From positions 1 through 36,282 of the forward strand of contig NZ_QNRU01000020.1 of assembly GCF_003315235.1 (NCBI RefSeq): a stretch of 36,282 bases of DNA, given 5' to 3'. Position numbers and translations under genes: made by a program. Source of the stretch: Neisseria gonorrhoeae (lineage in GTDB: Bacteria; Pseudomonadota; Gammaproteobacteria; Burkholderiales; Neisseriaceae). The notes under the pieces are model-generated. The model had not been told where the DNA came from and did not search any database. It worked only from the letters and a program-made list of their open reading frames with translations. Below, piece by piece: positions 13,075 through 22,959 of the stretch (position 1 is its first letter; every line of letters begins with the position of its first letter).

Positions 13075-14709
13075 TCAGCGCGGACGGCGGCAGGCTGCCA
13101 ATATATCCATTTCCTTCCGATAGGTTTGGCTGTTGGAAATGTCCATCAGCCCCAATACCGTGCTGAAATAGTGGTCGTGCGAATATTCGTTTTCCGCCGC
13201 TTTTTGTTTGAGGCATTGGAAATCTATGCCCCCGTGTTGGCGGAAGGCTTTGGAAAACCACATAACCATCGGGATATGCGTCTGTCCGGAAGGCGCGATG
13301 GCGTAAGGCGCGGCGTGCAGGTACATCCCGTTTTCGCCCAAACTTTCGCCGTGGTCGGAAACATAATACACCGCGCTTTCCAAATCGTCGCGGTTTTCAA
13401 GTTTGCGGATAACCTTGTCGATAAACTGATCCACATACAAAACCGTATTGTCGTAAGTGTTGACCAACGTGGCGCGGGCGCATTTGTCGATTTCGTTGGT
13501 ATCGCATGTCGGCGTGAATTTGCGCTCGGCTTCGGTATAGCGTTCGTAATACGTCGGCCCGTGGCTGCCGATGGTATGCAGGATTAAAACCGCGTCTTTA
13601 TCGTTTTTGTTGAGGGCTTCGTCGAACTTGGTCAACAGGATATTGTCGAGGCACTCGCCGTTGCGGCAGTATTCGGGCAGGTTGAGCGAGGTAACGTCGG
13701 TATTCGGCACTTTGCCGCACACGCCCTTGCAGCCGGAATCGTTTTCCAACCAAGTAACTTCCACGCCGGCGCGCTGTACGATGTCCAGCAGGTTGTCTTG
13801 GTGTTCGGCTTTGATTTCGTCATAATCCGTGCGGTCGAAGGTTGAGAACATACACGGCAGGGAGTGCGCGGTCGATGTGCCGCAGCTTCTGACCTGCGGG
13901 AAATTGACAATTTCATCGCCGCGCGCGGCAAGCAGCGGCGTAGTTTGGCGACTGTAACCGTTCAAACCCCAGTTGGCGGCACGCGTGGTCTCGCCCACGA
14001 CCAGCACCACGAAACGGCGCAGGCTGCCGGCCGGCCGGTTTTGCACGACCGCCATATCCAATTGCGTATAAGGAATATTGGAACGCTTCCAATCTTTGTA
14101 TTTCGACACGCCCGCGCCGATGAAATTAGACGGCACAATCAGATGGGTTACTGATTTATTGTTGCGGAAAAACGAGGCGTAATCCTGATATTGCAACATC
14201 GCGATGCCCAACGCGCACAAAAAGGAAACGGCGGCAAGCACAAGGCGCGTCAAAAGCTCCTTATACCAAACGCGGTATTTGACCTTGACGGCGATATATG
14301 CCAGCGCAGGCAATACGCCCAAACATACAATCCACAGCACATAGCCCGGCGTAATCAGGCGCGCGCTTTCCGCCGCCGTGGTTTGCAAGACATTATTCAA
14401 CATCGACTTGTTGAAATAGATATTGAAAAATATTTCTTGGTAAGACACCGCCGCACTGATAACCAATATCAATGGAATCAACACTTTATGCACAAAAGGC
14501 AGGGCAATGACGTGAAAAACGAAATTACTTAAAAAAAACAGCACCACCGGCATCGTATAGAGGAAGATGTCCGCCCCGGTGTCGTTAAAAGGGCGAAGTT
14601 CGACAACTTTGGCAAAAAAGGCGTAATTCAATACCAGCGAAGAATACAGGGAAAGAAAGGCAATCAGCGCGGAAGAGCCGAGCTTCGGCCTCAGGTTCGG
14701 TTTTATCAT
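13075..14709 (-). CDS. lptA: Lipid A phosphoethanolamine transferase LptA (EptA)
   Basis: Adds phosphoethanolamine to lipid A head groups in the periplasm, giving resistance to polymyxin, defensins and complement. 544 aa: five N-terminal helices to about residue 170, then a zinc-dependent sulfatase-fold domain. The nucleophile Thr280 (SCGTSTAHSLPC), zinc ligand Glu240 (VVGETTR) and the metal motif SDHGESLGENG are present, with several cysteine pairs (for example CKGVCGK) expected to form disulfides. Disulfides need the Dsb system; dsbB lies 13 kb away. A T8 run in codons 57-60 could slip; here it is in frame, so the gene is ON. Confidence 0.95.
   Translation of the reverse strand: MIKPNLRPKLGSSALIAFLSLYSSLVLNYAFFAKVVELRPFNDTGADIFLYTMPVVLFFLSNFVFHVIALPFVHKVLIPLILVISAAVSYQEIFFNIYFNKSMLNNVLQTTAAESARLITPGYVLWIVCLGVLPALAYIAVKVKYRVWYKELLTRLVLAAVSFLCALGIAMLQYQDYASFFRNNKSVTHLIVPSNFIGAGVSKYKDWKRSNIPYTQLDMAVVQNRPAGSLRRFVVLVVGETTRAANWGLNGYSRQTTPLLAARGDEIVNFPQVRSCGTSTAHSLPCMFSTFDRTDYDEIKAEHQDNLLDIVQRAGVEVTWLENDSGCKGVCGKVPNTDVTSLNLPEYCRNGECLDNILLTKFDEALNKNDKDAVLILHTIGSHGPTYYERYTEAERKFTPTCDTNEIDKCARATLVNTYDNTVLYVDQFIDKVIRKLENRDDLESAVYYVSDHGESLGENGMYLHAAPYAIAPSGQTHIPMVMWFSKAFRQHGGIDFQCLKQKAAENEYSHDHYFSTVLGLMDISNSQTYRKEMDILAACRRPR
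14531..14538 (-). repeat. T8 homopolymer in lptA coding sequence
   Basis: Eight T on the coding strand at the LFFL codons of the second membrane helix. The gene is in frame at this length; gain or loss of one base would truncate it after about 60 residues. Confidence 0.7.
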
Positions 14710-14774
14710 TTGGAATGTGTCGGATAAGGGTTGGAAAAGGCATCCGGAATCCGGATTATTGAAAAAGATTCTTA

Positions 14775-14804
14775 ATTATAAGGCAACGGAGCAAAGCAGG
14801 GCAA
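14775..14804 (-). promoter_or_regulatory. Probable lptA promoter
   Basis: On the minus strand, TTGCCC (14804-14799), an 18-bp spacer and TATAAT (14780-14775), 66 bp before the lptA ATG. Confidence 0.5.
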
Positions 14805-15072
14805 GAAAACGAGTAGGCGGCGCGGGGGTTTCCGCCCGCCATTCAAACGTCCGGCAGACATAAAAACATCGTAAGCAAAATTCGAACCGGTCTGCAACCG
14901 CCCCTGCCGGAAAAGCGGGCAAAGCATTTCATATTGGAAAAACCCGGACGCGCCGCCGACGGGACAGTCCGGCACAAACAGCATCACGCCCGGATTGAAA
15001 AGGACGGATAGCCGCCGGCAGCGCAGTTTTACCCCGCATCCCCAACCGCCGCCGGAGAACGCCGAAACAGCC
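14805..15072. other. Gap between lptA and serC with no supported gene
   Basis: A 113-codon minus-strand frame crosses it, but it begins inside the DUS hairpin and has no ribosome site or family signature. GC-rich, no other structure seen. Confidence 0.5.
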
Positions 15073-15105
15073 GATGCCGTCTGAAACACATTCGGGCGGC
15101 ATTTG
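15073..15105 (-). terminator. serC terminator, imperfect DUS pair
   Basis: GATGCCGTCTGAA facing TTCGGGCGGCATTT; the second arm has drifted from the uptake consensus (CGGG for CAGA) but the outer stem still pairs. Confidence 0.65.
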
Positions 15106-15109
15106 AAAA

Positions 15110-16216
15110 TCAACCGTAACGCCGTTGGAAATCGCGCATAAAATCTGCCAAAGCCCGCACGCCTTCAAGCGGCATCGCATTATAAATGCTGGCGCGCATC
15201 CCGCCGACAGACTTATAGCCCTTCAACAGGCACAAGCCCTGCAACTCGGCTTCCAACACAAAACGGCGGTCAAGCTCCTCATCCCCCGTTTGGAACACGA
15301 CATTCATTTTAGAACGCGCATTCGGACGGATACGGTTGATATAGAAACCGCCGCTGCCATCTATCGTCTCATACAAGGTTTGCGCCTTCAGCCGATTGAC
15401 CGCTTCAATTTTTTTCACACCGCCCTGCGCCTGCAGCCAGCGGAACACCAGCCCCGACATATAAATCGCGTAAGTTGACGGCGTGTTGTACATACCGTCG
15501 CGGTTCAAATGAGAACGGTAGTTGAACACATCGGGAATATCGTTCGGACAACGCTCGAGCAAATCCTCACGCACAATCACCACCGTAACTCCTGCCGGCC
15601 CGATGTTTTTCTGTGCGCCTGCGTAAATCAGTCCGTAGTCGGCAACATCAAACTCGCGCGACAGAATCTCGCTGGACATATCGCACACCAACGGCGGCAG
15701 GCCGTCTGAAAGCTTGGGGACGATTTGGTATTGCAGGCCGTTGACAGTTTCATTGACGGCAAAATGGACAAACGCCGAATCGGGTGCAACATCCCACGTT
15801 TCCACAGGCGGCAGGTCAAGATAGTCGAACTGCTCGCCCCCGTGCGCCGCCAAACGGATTTCCGTATCGGTCAAACGGCTCATCTGTTCATAGGCGATAC
15901 GGCTCCAGTTGCCCGTTACCACCGCGTCGGCAGTGCGGAAACCGTGTGCCAGATTCATGGCTGCCATATTAAATTGGGTTGTTGCTCCGCCCTGAAGAAA
16001 CAATATCTTATAGTTGTCAGGCACTTTCAAAAGCTGCCTCAAATCCTGTTCCGCATGATGCAGGATGCTCAAAAACATTTCCGAACGGTGGCTCATTTCC
16101 ATCACGGAAAAACCCGTACCGTTGTAGTCCGACATTTCCTGCTGCGCCGTCCTCAACACAGCTTCAGGCAACACGGCAGGGCCGGCGGAAAAATTGTAAA
16201 TCGGATAAAGAGACAT
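15110..16216 (-). CDS. serC: Phosphoserine aminotransferase SerC
   Basis: PLP enzyme that makes 3-phosphoserine for serine synthesis and 4-phosphohydroxythreonine for vitamin B6. The start MSLYPIYNFSAGPAVLPE is the family N-terminus, so I use ATG 16216 (368 aa, the usual length) although the frame is open upstream to 16405. PLP lysine is Lys203 in YAGAQKNIGPAG; QGGATTQFNMAAMN is the phosphate-binding loop region. Divergent from the rimP operon. It has one internal DUS and ends in an imperfect DUS hairpin. Confidence 0.95.
   Translation of the reverse strand: MSLYPIYNFSAGPAVLPEAVLRTAQQEMSDYNGTGFSVMEMSHRSEMFLSILHHAEQDLRQLLKVPDNYKILFLQGGATTQFNMAAMNLAHGFRTADAVVTGNWSRIAYEQMSRLTDTEIRLAAHGGEQFDYLDLPPVETWDVAPDSAFVHFAVNETVNGLQYQIVPKLSDGLPPLVCDMSSEILSREFDVADYGLIYAGAQKNIGPAGVTVVIVREDLLERCPNDIPDVFNYRSHLNRDGMYNTPSTYAIYMSGLVFRWLQAQGGVKKIEAVNRLKAQTLYETIDGSGGFYINRIRPNARSKMNVVFQTGDEELDRRFVLEAELQGLCLLKGYKSVGGMRASIYNAMPLEGVRALADFMRDFQRRYG
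15701..15710 (+). repeat. DUS inside serC
   Basis: Single GCCGTCTGAA within the serC coding region (antisense to it). Confidence 0.8.
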
Positions 16217-16480
16217 GATGCAGCCCTGGTTCTGAACAATAACCCGCCCGATTTTAGGCTTGCAGCAGGCTTTGTGCAAGGATGGGAAATACCTGTCCTC
16301 CGCCCGATTCCATGCCGCCCGAACACGGAAAATAATATCAATATATTGATTTACAAACATAAAAATCATGCTAGCGACAAATAGATACATTTGTTTTGTC
16401 AACAATATTCACGATTTCCCATTACAAACCTCCCGTACACCCGCTTTTTTCCGTCCCAAAAACACAAAATAAATCAACAC

Positions 16481-16509
16481 TTTCATTTCTCCGCAAAAGC
16501 GGTTATAAT
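16481..16509 (+). promoter_or_regulatory. Probable rimP-nusA-infB promoter
   Basis: TTTCAT (16481-16486), 17 bp, TATAAT (16504-16509). The -35 is weak and the -10 perfect. It places the start near 16516, giving a leader of about 65 nt that contains a terminator. Confidence 0.5.
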
Positions 16510-16535
16510 CACGCCGATTTTTCAACTTTTGACGA

Positions 16536-16560
16536 AAAATGGCCACGGGGCCATTTTTTT
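16536..16560 (+). terminator. Leader terminator before rimP
   Basis: AAAAATGGCC-ACGG-GGCCATTTTTTT: a perfect stem with a tetraloop and a T run, between the promoter and the rimP ribosome site. Its form is a textbook intrinsic terminator, so it probably works as an attenuator of the operon. Confidence 0.7.
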
Positions 16561-16581
16561 ATTATGTACATAGGGAGCAGC

Positions 16582-17013
16582 ATGGATATTCAAACCATCC
16601 TCGAAAAAACCCTGCCCGGCCTGGGATACGAACTGGTCGATTTCGAACTGGCCGCGCAAGGAACATTGCGCGTGTTCATCGACAAAGAAGGCGGCATTAC
16701 CGTCGAAGACTGCGCCACCGTCAGCAACCACTTGAGCCGCGTCTTCATGGTTGAAGACATCGGCTACAAAAACCTGGAAATTTCCAGCCCCGGACTCGAC
16801 CGCCCCTTGAAAAAAGCCGCCGACTTCGTGCGCTTTGCCGGTCAGAATGCCAAAATCAAAACCCGCCTGCCGATAGGCGGTCAGAAAAACTTTATCGGTA
16901 AAATCGAAGGCTGCGAAAACGACACTGTTACCGTTTCCTTCGACGGCAAAACCGTGCAAATCGAATTGGGCAACATCGACAAAGCCCGCCTGCGCCCCGA
17001 ATTCAAATTCTAA
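16582..17013 (+). CDS. rimP: Ribosome maturation factor RimP
   Basis: 143 aa, needed for maturation of the 30S subunit. [23 protein letters not shown] is the family start, then [20 protein letters not shown] and [14 protein letters not shown], and a C-terminal SH3-like domain ending LRPEF. The frame is open upstream to 16396 but GGGAG 7 nt before ATG 16582 and family length fix the start. First gene of rimP-nusA-infB, 27 bp before nusA. Confidence 0.94.
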   Translation: MDIQTILEKTLPGLGYELVDFELAAQGTLRVFIDKEGGITVEDCATVSNHLSRVFMVEDIGYKNLEISSPGLDRPLKKAADFVRFAGQNAKIKTRLPIGGQKNFIGKIEGCENDTVTVSFDGKTVQIELGNIDKARLRPEFKF

Positions 17014-17040
17014 AACACAGCAATATTGGAGATGTTCAAA

Positions 17041-18543
17041 ATGAGTCGTGAAATGTTACAGCTGGCAGAAGCACTGGCAAGCGAAAAAAACGTTGATGCG
17101 GAAGTCGTCTTCCAAGCACTGGAATTCGCACTCTCTACCGCCGCCAAGAAAAAGGCAGACCGCGAACACATGGACGTGCGCGTCCAAATCAACCGCGATA
17201 CCGGCGAATACCAAACCTTCCGCCGCTGGCTGATTGTGGCCGATGAAGACTATACCTATCCCGATGTCGAAAAAACCATCGAGGAAATCCAAGAGGAAAT
17301 CCCCGATACGACCATCCAAATCGGCGAATACTACGAAGAGCAGCTGCCCAACGAAGGCTTCGGCCGCCAAGCGGCGCAAACTGCCAAACAAATCATCCTG
17401 CAACGCATCCGCGATGCCGAGCGCGAGCAGAATCTGAACGAGTTCCTCGCCGTCAAAGAAGACATCGTGTCCGGCACGGTCAAACGCGTCGAACGCCACG
17501 GCATCATCGTCGAAGTCGTTGCCGGCAAACTGGACGCGCTGATTCCGCGCGACCAAATGATTCCGCGCGAAAACTTCCGCAGCGGCGACCGCATCCGCGC
17601 CCTCTTCCTGCGCGTCGAAGAAATCGGCAACACCGGCCGCAAACAAATCATCCTGAGCCGTACTTCCGGCGATTTCCTCGTCAAACTGTACGCCAATGAA
17701 GTACCTGAAATTGCAGGCGGCATGCTTGAAATCCGCGCTGTCGCCCGCGACCCGGGCCAACGTGCCAAAGTCGCCGTCAAAGCCAACGACCAGCGCATCG
17801 ATCCGCAAGGCACCTGTATCGGCGTTCGCGGTTCGCGTGTCAATGCCGTCAGCAATGAATTGTCCGGCGAGCGCATCGACGTTGTCCTTTGGTCGCCCGA
17901 GCCTGCCCAATTCGTCATGAGCGCGCTCTCACCCGCCGAAGTCAGCCGCATCGTCATCGACGAAGACAAACACGCCGTCGATGTCATCGTTGCCGAGGAC
18001 CGGCTCGCGCTCGCCATCGGACGCGGCGGTCAAAACGTGCGCCTTGCTTCCGACCTGACCGGCTGGCAGCTCAACATCATGACTTCCGCCGAAGCAGACG
18101 AACGCAATGCGGCAGAAGATGCCGCCATCCGCCGCCTGTTTATGAATCACTTGAATGTAGATGAAGAAACCGCCGACGTACTGGTTCAAGAAGGTTTTGC
18201 AACCTTGGAAGAAGTCGCCTATGTTCCTGCCGCCGAACTGCTTGCCATTGAAGGATTTGACGAAGAAATCGTCGATATGCTCCGCAACCGTGCCCGCGAT
18301 GCCATCCTGACCATGGCGATTGCTGCCGAAGAAAAACTGGGCGAAGTGTCCGACGATATGCGTAACCTCGAAGGCGTAGATGCCGATATGCTCCTCAGCC
18401 TTGCCGAAGCAGGCATTACCACCCGCGACGACTTGGCAGAGCTTGCCGTGGACGAACTGATTGAAATCACCGGTGTAAACGAAGAAACTGCAAAAGCCGT
18501 CATCCTGACCGCACGCGAACACTGGTTTACCGAAGACAAATAA
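17041..18543 (+). CDS. nusA: Transcription elongation/termination factor NusA
   Basis: 500 aa binding RNA polymerase and nascent RNA; affects pausing, intrinsic termination and antitermination. Domains in order: N-terminal polymerase-binding domain (to about 125), S1 ([20 protein letters not shown], about 138-200), KH1 and KH2 ([21 protein letters not shown]), then two acidic C-terminal repeats (about 365-500), as in E. coli. TTGGAG ends 9 nt before ATG 17041, which fits [12 protein letters not shown] as the start. NusA could act on the terminator in its own leader. Confidence 0.96.
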   Translation: MSREMLQLAEALASEKNVDAEVVFQALEFALSTAAKKKADREHMDVRVQINRDTGEYQTFRRWLIVADEDYTYPDVEKTIEEIQEEIPDTTIQIGEYYEEQLPNEGFGRQAAQTAKQIILQRIRDAEREQNLNEFLAVKEDIVSGTVKRVERHGIIVEVVAGKLDALIPRDQMIPRENFRSGDRIRALFLRVEEIGNTGRKQIILSRTSGDFLVKLYANEVPEIAGGMLEIRAVARDPGQRAKVAVKANDQRIDPQGTCIGVRGSRVNAVSNELSGERIDVVLWSPEPAQFVMSALSPAEVSRIVIDEDKHAVDVIVAEDRLALAIGRGGQNVRLASDLTGWQLNIMTSAEADERNAAEDAAIRRLFMNHLNVDEETADVLVQEGFATLEEVAYVPAAELLAIEGFDEEIVDMLRNRARDAILTMAIAAEEKLGEVSDDMRNLEGVDADMLLSLAEAGITTRDDLAELAVDELIEITGVNEETAKAVILTAREHWFTEDK

Positions 18544-18554
18544 AGGGGGTACAG

Positions 18555-21386
18555 ATGAGTAACACAACCGTAGAACAATTTGCCGCCGAGCTGAAACGCC
18601 CCGTCGAAGACCTGTTGAAACAGTTGAAAGAAGCCGGCGTCAGCAAAAACAGCGGCAGCGATTCCCTGACGCTGGACGACAAACAGCTTCTGAACGCCTA
18701 CCTGACCAAGAAAAACGGCAGCAACGGCGGCACCATCAGCATCCGCCGCACCAAAACCGAAGTCAGCACCGTTGACGGCGTAAAAGTCGAAACACGCAAA
18801 CGCGGACGCACTGTCAACATTCCTTCTGCCGAAGAATTGGCAGCACAAGTAAAAGCCGCCCAAACCCAAGCCGCACCTGTTCAGCCGGAGCAGACGGCAG
18901 AAGACGCGGTAAAAGCCCGAGCCGAAGCTGCCGCACGCGCAGAAGCCCGTGCCAAGGCAGAAGCGGAAGCGGCAAAACTGAAAGCGGCAAAAGCAGGCAA
19001 CAAAGCCAAACCTGCCGCGCAGAAACCTACCGAAGCAAAAGCCGAAACCGCACCCGTTGCGGCGGAAACCAAACCCGCCGAGCCCAAAGAAAAAGCCGTC
19101 AAGCCGAAACACGAGCGAAACGGCAAAGGCAAAGATGCCAAAAAACCGGCGAAACCTGCCGCACCTGCCGTGCCGCAACCCGTGGTCAGCGCGGAAGAAC
19201 AGGCGCAACGCGACGAAGAGGCGCGCCGCGCCGCCGCATTGCGCGCCCACCAGGAAGCCCTGTTGAAAGAGAAACAGGAACGCCAGGCACGTCGCGAAGC
19301 CATGAAACAACAGGCAGAACAACAGGCAAAAGCCGCACAGGAAGCCAAAACCGGCAGACAGCGTCCCGCCAAACCTGCCGAGAAACCGCAGGCAGCCGCA
19401 CCGGCCGTCGAAAACAAACCTGTCAATCCGGCAAAAGCGAAAAAAGAAGACCGCCGCAACCGCGATGACGAAGGTCAAGGCCGCAACGCCAAAGGCAAAG
19501 GTGCAAAAGGCGGGCGTGACCGCAACAATGCCCGCAACGGCGGCGACGAGCGCGTACGCGGCGGCAAGAAAGGCAAAAAACTCAAACTCGAGCCGAACCA
19601 ACACGCCTTCCAAGCACCGACCGAACCCGTCGTACACGAGGTTTTGGTTCCCGAAACCATTACCGTTGCCGATTTGGCGCACAAAATGGCGGTCAAAGGC
19701 GTGGAAGTGGTCAAAGCCCTGATGAAGATGGGCATGATGGTTACCATCAACCAATCCATCGACCAAGACACCGCCCTGATTGTCGTCGAAGAACTCGGAC
19801 ACATCGGCAAACCCGCCGCCGCCGACGATCCCGAAGCCTTCTTGGGCGAGGGCGCGGAAGCGGTGGAAGCCGAAGCATTGCCGCGTCCGCCCGTCGTTAC
19901 CGTCATGGGCCACGTCGACCACGGCAAAACCTCGCTGCTGGACTACATCCGCCGCGCCAAAGTGGTACAGGGCGAAGCGGGCGGCATTACGCAGCACATC
20001 GGCGCGTACCACGTCAAAACCCCGCGCGGCGTGATTACCTTCTTGGACACCCCGGGCCACGAAGCCTTTACCGCTATGCGCGCGCGCGGCGCGAAAGCAA
20101 CCGATATCGTGATTCTTGTGGTCGCCGCCGACGACGGCGTGATGCCGCAAACCATCGAGGCAATTGCCCACGCTAAAGCGGCAGGCGTTCCGATTGTGGT
20201 TGCCGTCAATAAAATCGATAAAGACACTGCCAACCCCGAACGCATCCGTCAGGAACTGACCCAACACGAAGTCATCCCCGACGATTGGGGCGGCACGGTT
20301 CAATTCATCGACGTTTCCGCGAAAAAAGGAACGAACATCGACGCGCTGCTCGAAGCCGTATTGCTCGAAGCCGAAGTATTGGAACTGACCGCACCTGTCG
20401 ATGCGCCCGCCAAAGGCATCATCGTCGAGGCGCGTTTGGACAAAGGACGCGGCGCGGTTGCCACATTGCTGGTTCAAAACGGTACGCTGAAAAAAGGCGA
20501 CATGCTGCTGGCCGGTACGGCATTCGGCAAAATCCGCGCGATGGTCGATGAAAACGGCAAATCCATTACCGAAGCCGGCCCGTCCATCCCCGTCGAAATC
20601 CTCGGCTTGTCCGACGTACCGAATGCGGGTGAAGACGCGATGGTATTGGCGGACGAGAAAAAAGCGCGCGAAATCGCCCTCTTCCGCCAAGGCAAATACC
20701 GCGACGTGCGCCTTGCCAAACAGCAGGCGGCGAAGCTGGAAAATATGTTCAACAATATGGGCGAAACCCAGGCCCAATCTTTGTCGGTCATCATCAAGGC
20801 AGACGTTCAGGGCTCTTACGAGGCTTTGGCGGGCAGCCTGAAAAAACTGTCCGCCGACGAGGTGAAAGTGAACGTGTTGCACAGCGGCGTGGGCGGCATT
20901 ACCGAATCGGATGTCAACCTTGCCATCGCTTCGGGCGCGTTCATTATCGGCTTTAACGTGCGTGCAGATGCCTCTTCGCGCAAACTTGCCGAAAATGAAA
21001 ACGTGGAAATCCGCTACTACAACATCATCTACGATGCCATCGACGACGTGAAGGCGGCGATGAGCGGCATGCTTTCTCCCGAAAAGAAAGAACAGGTTAC
21101 CGGTACGGTCGAAATCCGTCAGGTCATCTCCGTTTCCAAGGTCGGCAACATTGCAGGCTGTATGGTCACCGACGGCGTGGTCAAACGCGATTCCCATATC
21201 CGCCTCATCCGCAACAACGTGGTCATCCACACGGGCGAACTGGCTTCGTTGAAACGCTATAAAGACGACGTAAAAGAAGTCCGCATGGGCTTCGAGTGCG
21301 GTCTGATGCTCAAAGGCTACAACGAAATCATGGAAGGCGACCAACTGGAATGCTTCGACATCGTCGAAGTTGCCCGCACCCTGTAA
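18555..21386 (+). CDS. infB: Translation initiation factor IF-2
   Basis: 943 aa GTPase that brings fMet-tRNA to the 30S subunit and promotes subunit joining. N-terminal IF2N domain ([21 protein letters not shown]), then a long Lys/Ala/Glu-rich low-complexity linker (about 95-345). A second IF2N segment ([21 protein letters not shown]) is followed by the G domain: GHVDHGKT (from residue 452), [22 protein letters not shown] and SAK. Domains II-IV follow, ending DIVEVARTL. Its start is 11 bp after nusA with GGGGGT before the ATG. Last gene of the operon. Confidence 0.97.
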   Translation: MSNTTVEQFAAELKRPVEDLLKQLKEAGVSKNSGSDSLTLDDKQLLNAYLTKKNGSNGGTISIRRTKTEVSTVDGVKVETRKRGRTVNIPSAEELAAQVKAAQTQAAPVQPEQTAEDAVKARAEAAARAEARAKAEAEAAKLKAAKAGNKAKPAAQKPTEAKAETAPVAAETKPAEPKEKAVKPKHERNGKGKDAKKPAKPAAPAVPQPVVSAEEQAQRDEEARRAAALRAHQEALLKEKQERQARREAMKQQAEQQAKAAQEAKTGRQRPAKPAEKPQAAAPAVENKPVNPAKAKKEDRRNRDDEGQGRNAKGKGAKGGRDRNNARNGGDERVRGGKKGKKLKLEPNQHAFQAPTEPVVHEVLVPETITVADLAHKMAVKGVEVVKALMKMGMMVTINQSIDQDTALIVVEELGHIGKPAAADDPEAFLGEGAEAVEAEALPRPPVVTVMGHVDHGKTSLLDYIRRAKVVQGEAGGITQHIGAYHVKTPRGVITFLDTPGHEAFTAMRARGAKATDIVILVVAADDGVMPQTIEAIAHAKAAGVPIVVAVNKIDKDTANPERIRQELTQHEVIPDDWGGTVQFIDVSAKKGTNIDALLEAVLLEAEVLELTAPVDAPAKGIIVEARLDKGRGAVATLLVQNGTLKKGDMLLAGTAFGKIRAMVDENGKSITEAGPSIPVEILGLSDVPNAGEDAMVLADEKKAREIALFRQGKYRDVRLAKQQAAKLENMFNNMGETQAQSLSVIIKADVQGSYEALAGSLKKLSADEVKVNVLHSGVGGITESDVNLAIASGAFIIGFNVRADASSRKLAENENVEIRYYNIIYDAIDDVKAAMSGMLSPEKKEQVTGTVEIRQVISVSKVGNIAGCMVTDGVVKRDSHIRLIRNNVVIHTGELASLKRYKDDVKEVRMGFECGLMLKGYNEIMEGDQLECFDIVEVARTL

Positions 21387-21400
21387 TTCCTTTGCAAATA

Positions 21401-21428
21401 AAATGCCGTCTGAAGCGTTCAGACGGCA
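21401..21428. terminator. Inverted DUS pair after infB
   Basis: AATGCCGTCTGAA-GCG-TTCAGACGGCA, first of two hairpins ending the operon. Confidence 0.8.
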
Positions 21429-21431
21429 ACG

Positions 21432-21466
21432 AAACGGGTTCTGTATCATACAGAACCCGTTTTTTG
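21432..21466 (+). terminator. infB intrinsic terminator
   Basis: ACGGGTTCTGTAT pairs with ATACAGAACCCGT, followed by six T. A strong second terminator right behind the DUS pair. Confidence 0.9.
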
Positions 21467-21545
21467 TCGCAAATCGGCTTCAGCGACCCTCCTGCCTTAT
21501 CCCGATTTGAATCTGACTTGCCATACAAACAGGCTTCAGACGGCA

Positions 21546-22886
21546 TTATTTGCCCGCCAAACGTATCCCGATCTTCTCCGCATATTCCCTGCGTTCGGCG
21601 CGGCTGGTTTCCGGGCGGTGCGTATTGAGCGACGACCATTTCCAATGACTGCGGGCTTTGTTGAGTTCGGGCGGGAGTTTGGCGGCATCCCACGGGGCTT
21701 TGCGGCTGTGCAGCTCGATATCCGACTGTGCCGCGTGTCCGCGCGTTTGCAGGACGTGGAGCAGATCGAGGGCGCGGGCGGCGAGCAGGGTCAGGGTTTC
21801 AGGGTCGGTGTGCAGGGTTTGACGGCCGGCGAGTTTGTCGGAAATGGTGCGGGTATTGGGCAGGATGCCGCCCAAAAAGCCGCCGATTGCCGTACCCAAT
21901 CCGAGCGAGCCGCCGAGTGTGGCGATGTCCAGCCCCAAGCCGATGAGCGCGCCGGTTGCCGCGCCCGTGCCGGTGCGGATGCCGTATTGTTTGAGCAATT
22001 CGCTGTCGAACGGGTCTTGGCGGAAGGCTTGCGGCATCCAGTCGCCGCCGTCGATTTCGCTGTGGTAGAAACGGTAAAGGGCAAACAGCCGCTGCTGCAT
22101 CTGCCGTTCGAGTTGGCGTATTTCCGCCTGCATGGTTTGCAGCACGGTGGCGGTATCCTCGTTTTCGTCCACTTCCTGCCTGAAGGCGGCGGCATCGAGC
22201 AGGAAATCGGCGATTTCGCGGCGCGCTTCGCCGTCCAGCCGCTGCCATTCGCGCCGGCGCATGGCTGTCAGGCGGTCAAGTGTGCTGCGTTCGGGCAACA
22301 TGGTGGCGAGGTTTTCCCACAGGCGCAATTCGCCTTCAAAATCAAAGGCGACGGTGTCGAACCCTGCGAAAACGTGCAGGTTTCTCCTCGCCAGCATGGT
22401 TGTCCACGATTCGGGAAGCTGTCCGCCGGTAAAGTTGAACACGGGCATAACCGGTTTGGCACACCATGAAAGGATGGTCAATTCATCCCGATATTTGTCG
22501 AGGACGGGTTCGCGCGCGTCGATGACGTACATTGCCATATCGCTTTGCAAAACCTGCCGCAGCACTTTGGCTTCTTGGTTGAAATCGTGATGCGCGCCGT
22601 GGCTGCCGAGAAACTGTTGCAGCCGCTCGATGCCGTCTGAACGATTGTCCGTATGGTTTTCCAGCCATTCCAAAACACCGCCCGCGTCTTCGAGTCCGGG
22701 CGTGTCATACAGGAAAACCAACATGTCCGCGCCGTCGCTGATGGCGGCTTCTTCGACATGGCGTGTGGTGGACGGTGCGTTTCTGACTTCGCCGAAGCCG
22801 CTGTCGCGCAACAGGGTGCGCAGGAGCGAGGTTTTGCCGGTGTTGGTGTGTCCCACGACGGCGAGGGAAAGGGGTTGTTTGTTCAT
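21546..22886 (-). CDS. GTPase with DUF3482 C-terminal domain
   Basis: 446 aa. Era/EngA-like G domain with P-loop GHTNTGKTS (12-20) and G3 DTPG (61-64); in place of a clear G4 (N/TKxD) it has VFNFTGG, so nucleotide specificity is uncertain. The middle is a long helical region (LQTMQAEIRQLERQMQQRL) and then a glycine-rich hydrophobic hairpin (about 305-345, TGALIGLGLDIATLGGSLGLGTAIGGFLGGIL) that can insert in a membrane. The role is unknown. Read with the DUF2868 gene upstream (73-bp gap), a pairing common in beta- and gammaproteobacteria. Internal DUS at 22632; another DUS overlaps the stop. Confidence 0.85.
   Translation of the reverse strand: MNKQPLSLAVVGHTNTGKTSLLRTLLRDSGFGEVRNAPSTTRHVEEAAISDGADMLVFLYDTPGLEDAGGVLEWLENHTDNRSDGIERLQQFLGSHGAHHDFNQEAKVLRQVLQSDMAMYVIDAREPVLDKYRDELTILSWCAKPVMPVFNFTGGQLPESWTTMLARRNLHVFAGFDTVAFDFEGELRLWENLATMLPERSTLDRLTAMRRREWQRLDGEARREIADFLLDAAAFRQEVDENEDTATVLQTMQAEIRQLERQMQQRLFALYRFYHSEIDGGDWMPQAFRQDPFDSELLKQYGIRTGTGAATGALIGLGLDIATLGGSLGLGTAIGGFLGGILPNTRTISDKLAGRQTLHTDPETLTLLAARALDLLHVLQTRGHAAQSDIELHSRKAPWDAAKLPPELNKARSHWKWSSLNTHRPETSRAERREYAEKIGIRLAGK
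22632..22641 (+). repeat. DUS inside the GTPase gene
   Basis: GCCGTCTGAA in the coding region between the G3 motif and the helical part. Confidence 0.8.
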
Positions 22887-22959
22887 GATGTTTTTGAAGA
22901 ATGGATTTTCAGACGGTCTTTTTTCAGAATGGCGGCTTAACAGAACATTTCAAGTGAGT

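Noticed and set aside
14772-15113. A 113-codon hypothetical gene between lptA and serC
   Set aside because: It starts in the DUS hairpin (FQTASA is translated DUS) and lacks a ribosome site or recognisable sequence.
18219-21449. A 1076-codon open frame antisense to nusA/infB
   Set aside because: It mirrors the biased codons of infB; the product is Phe/Gly/Arg-rich with no domain, and the sense genes are certain.
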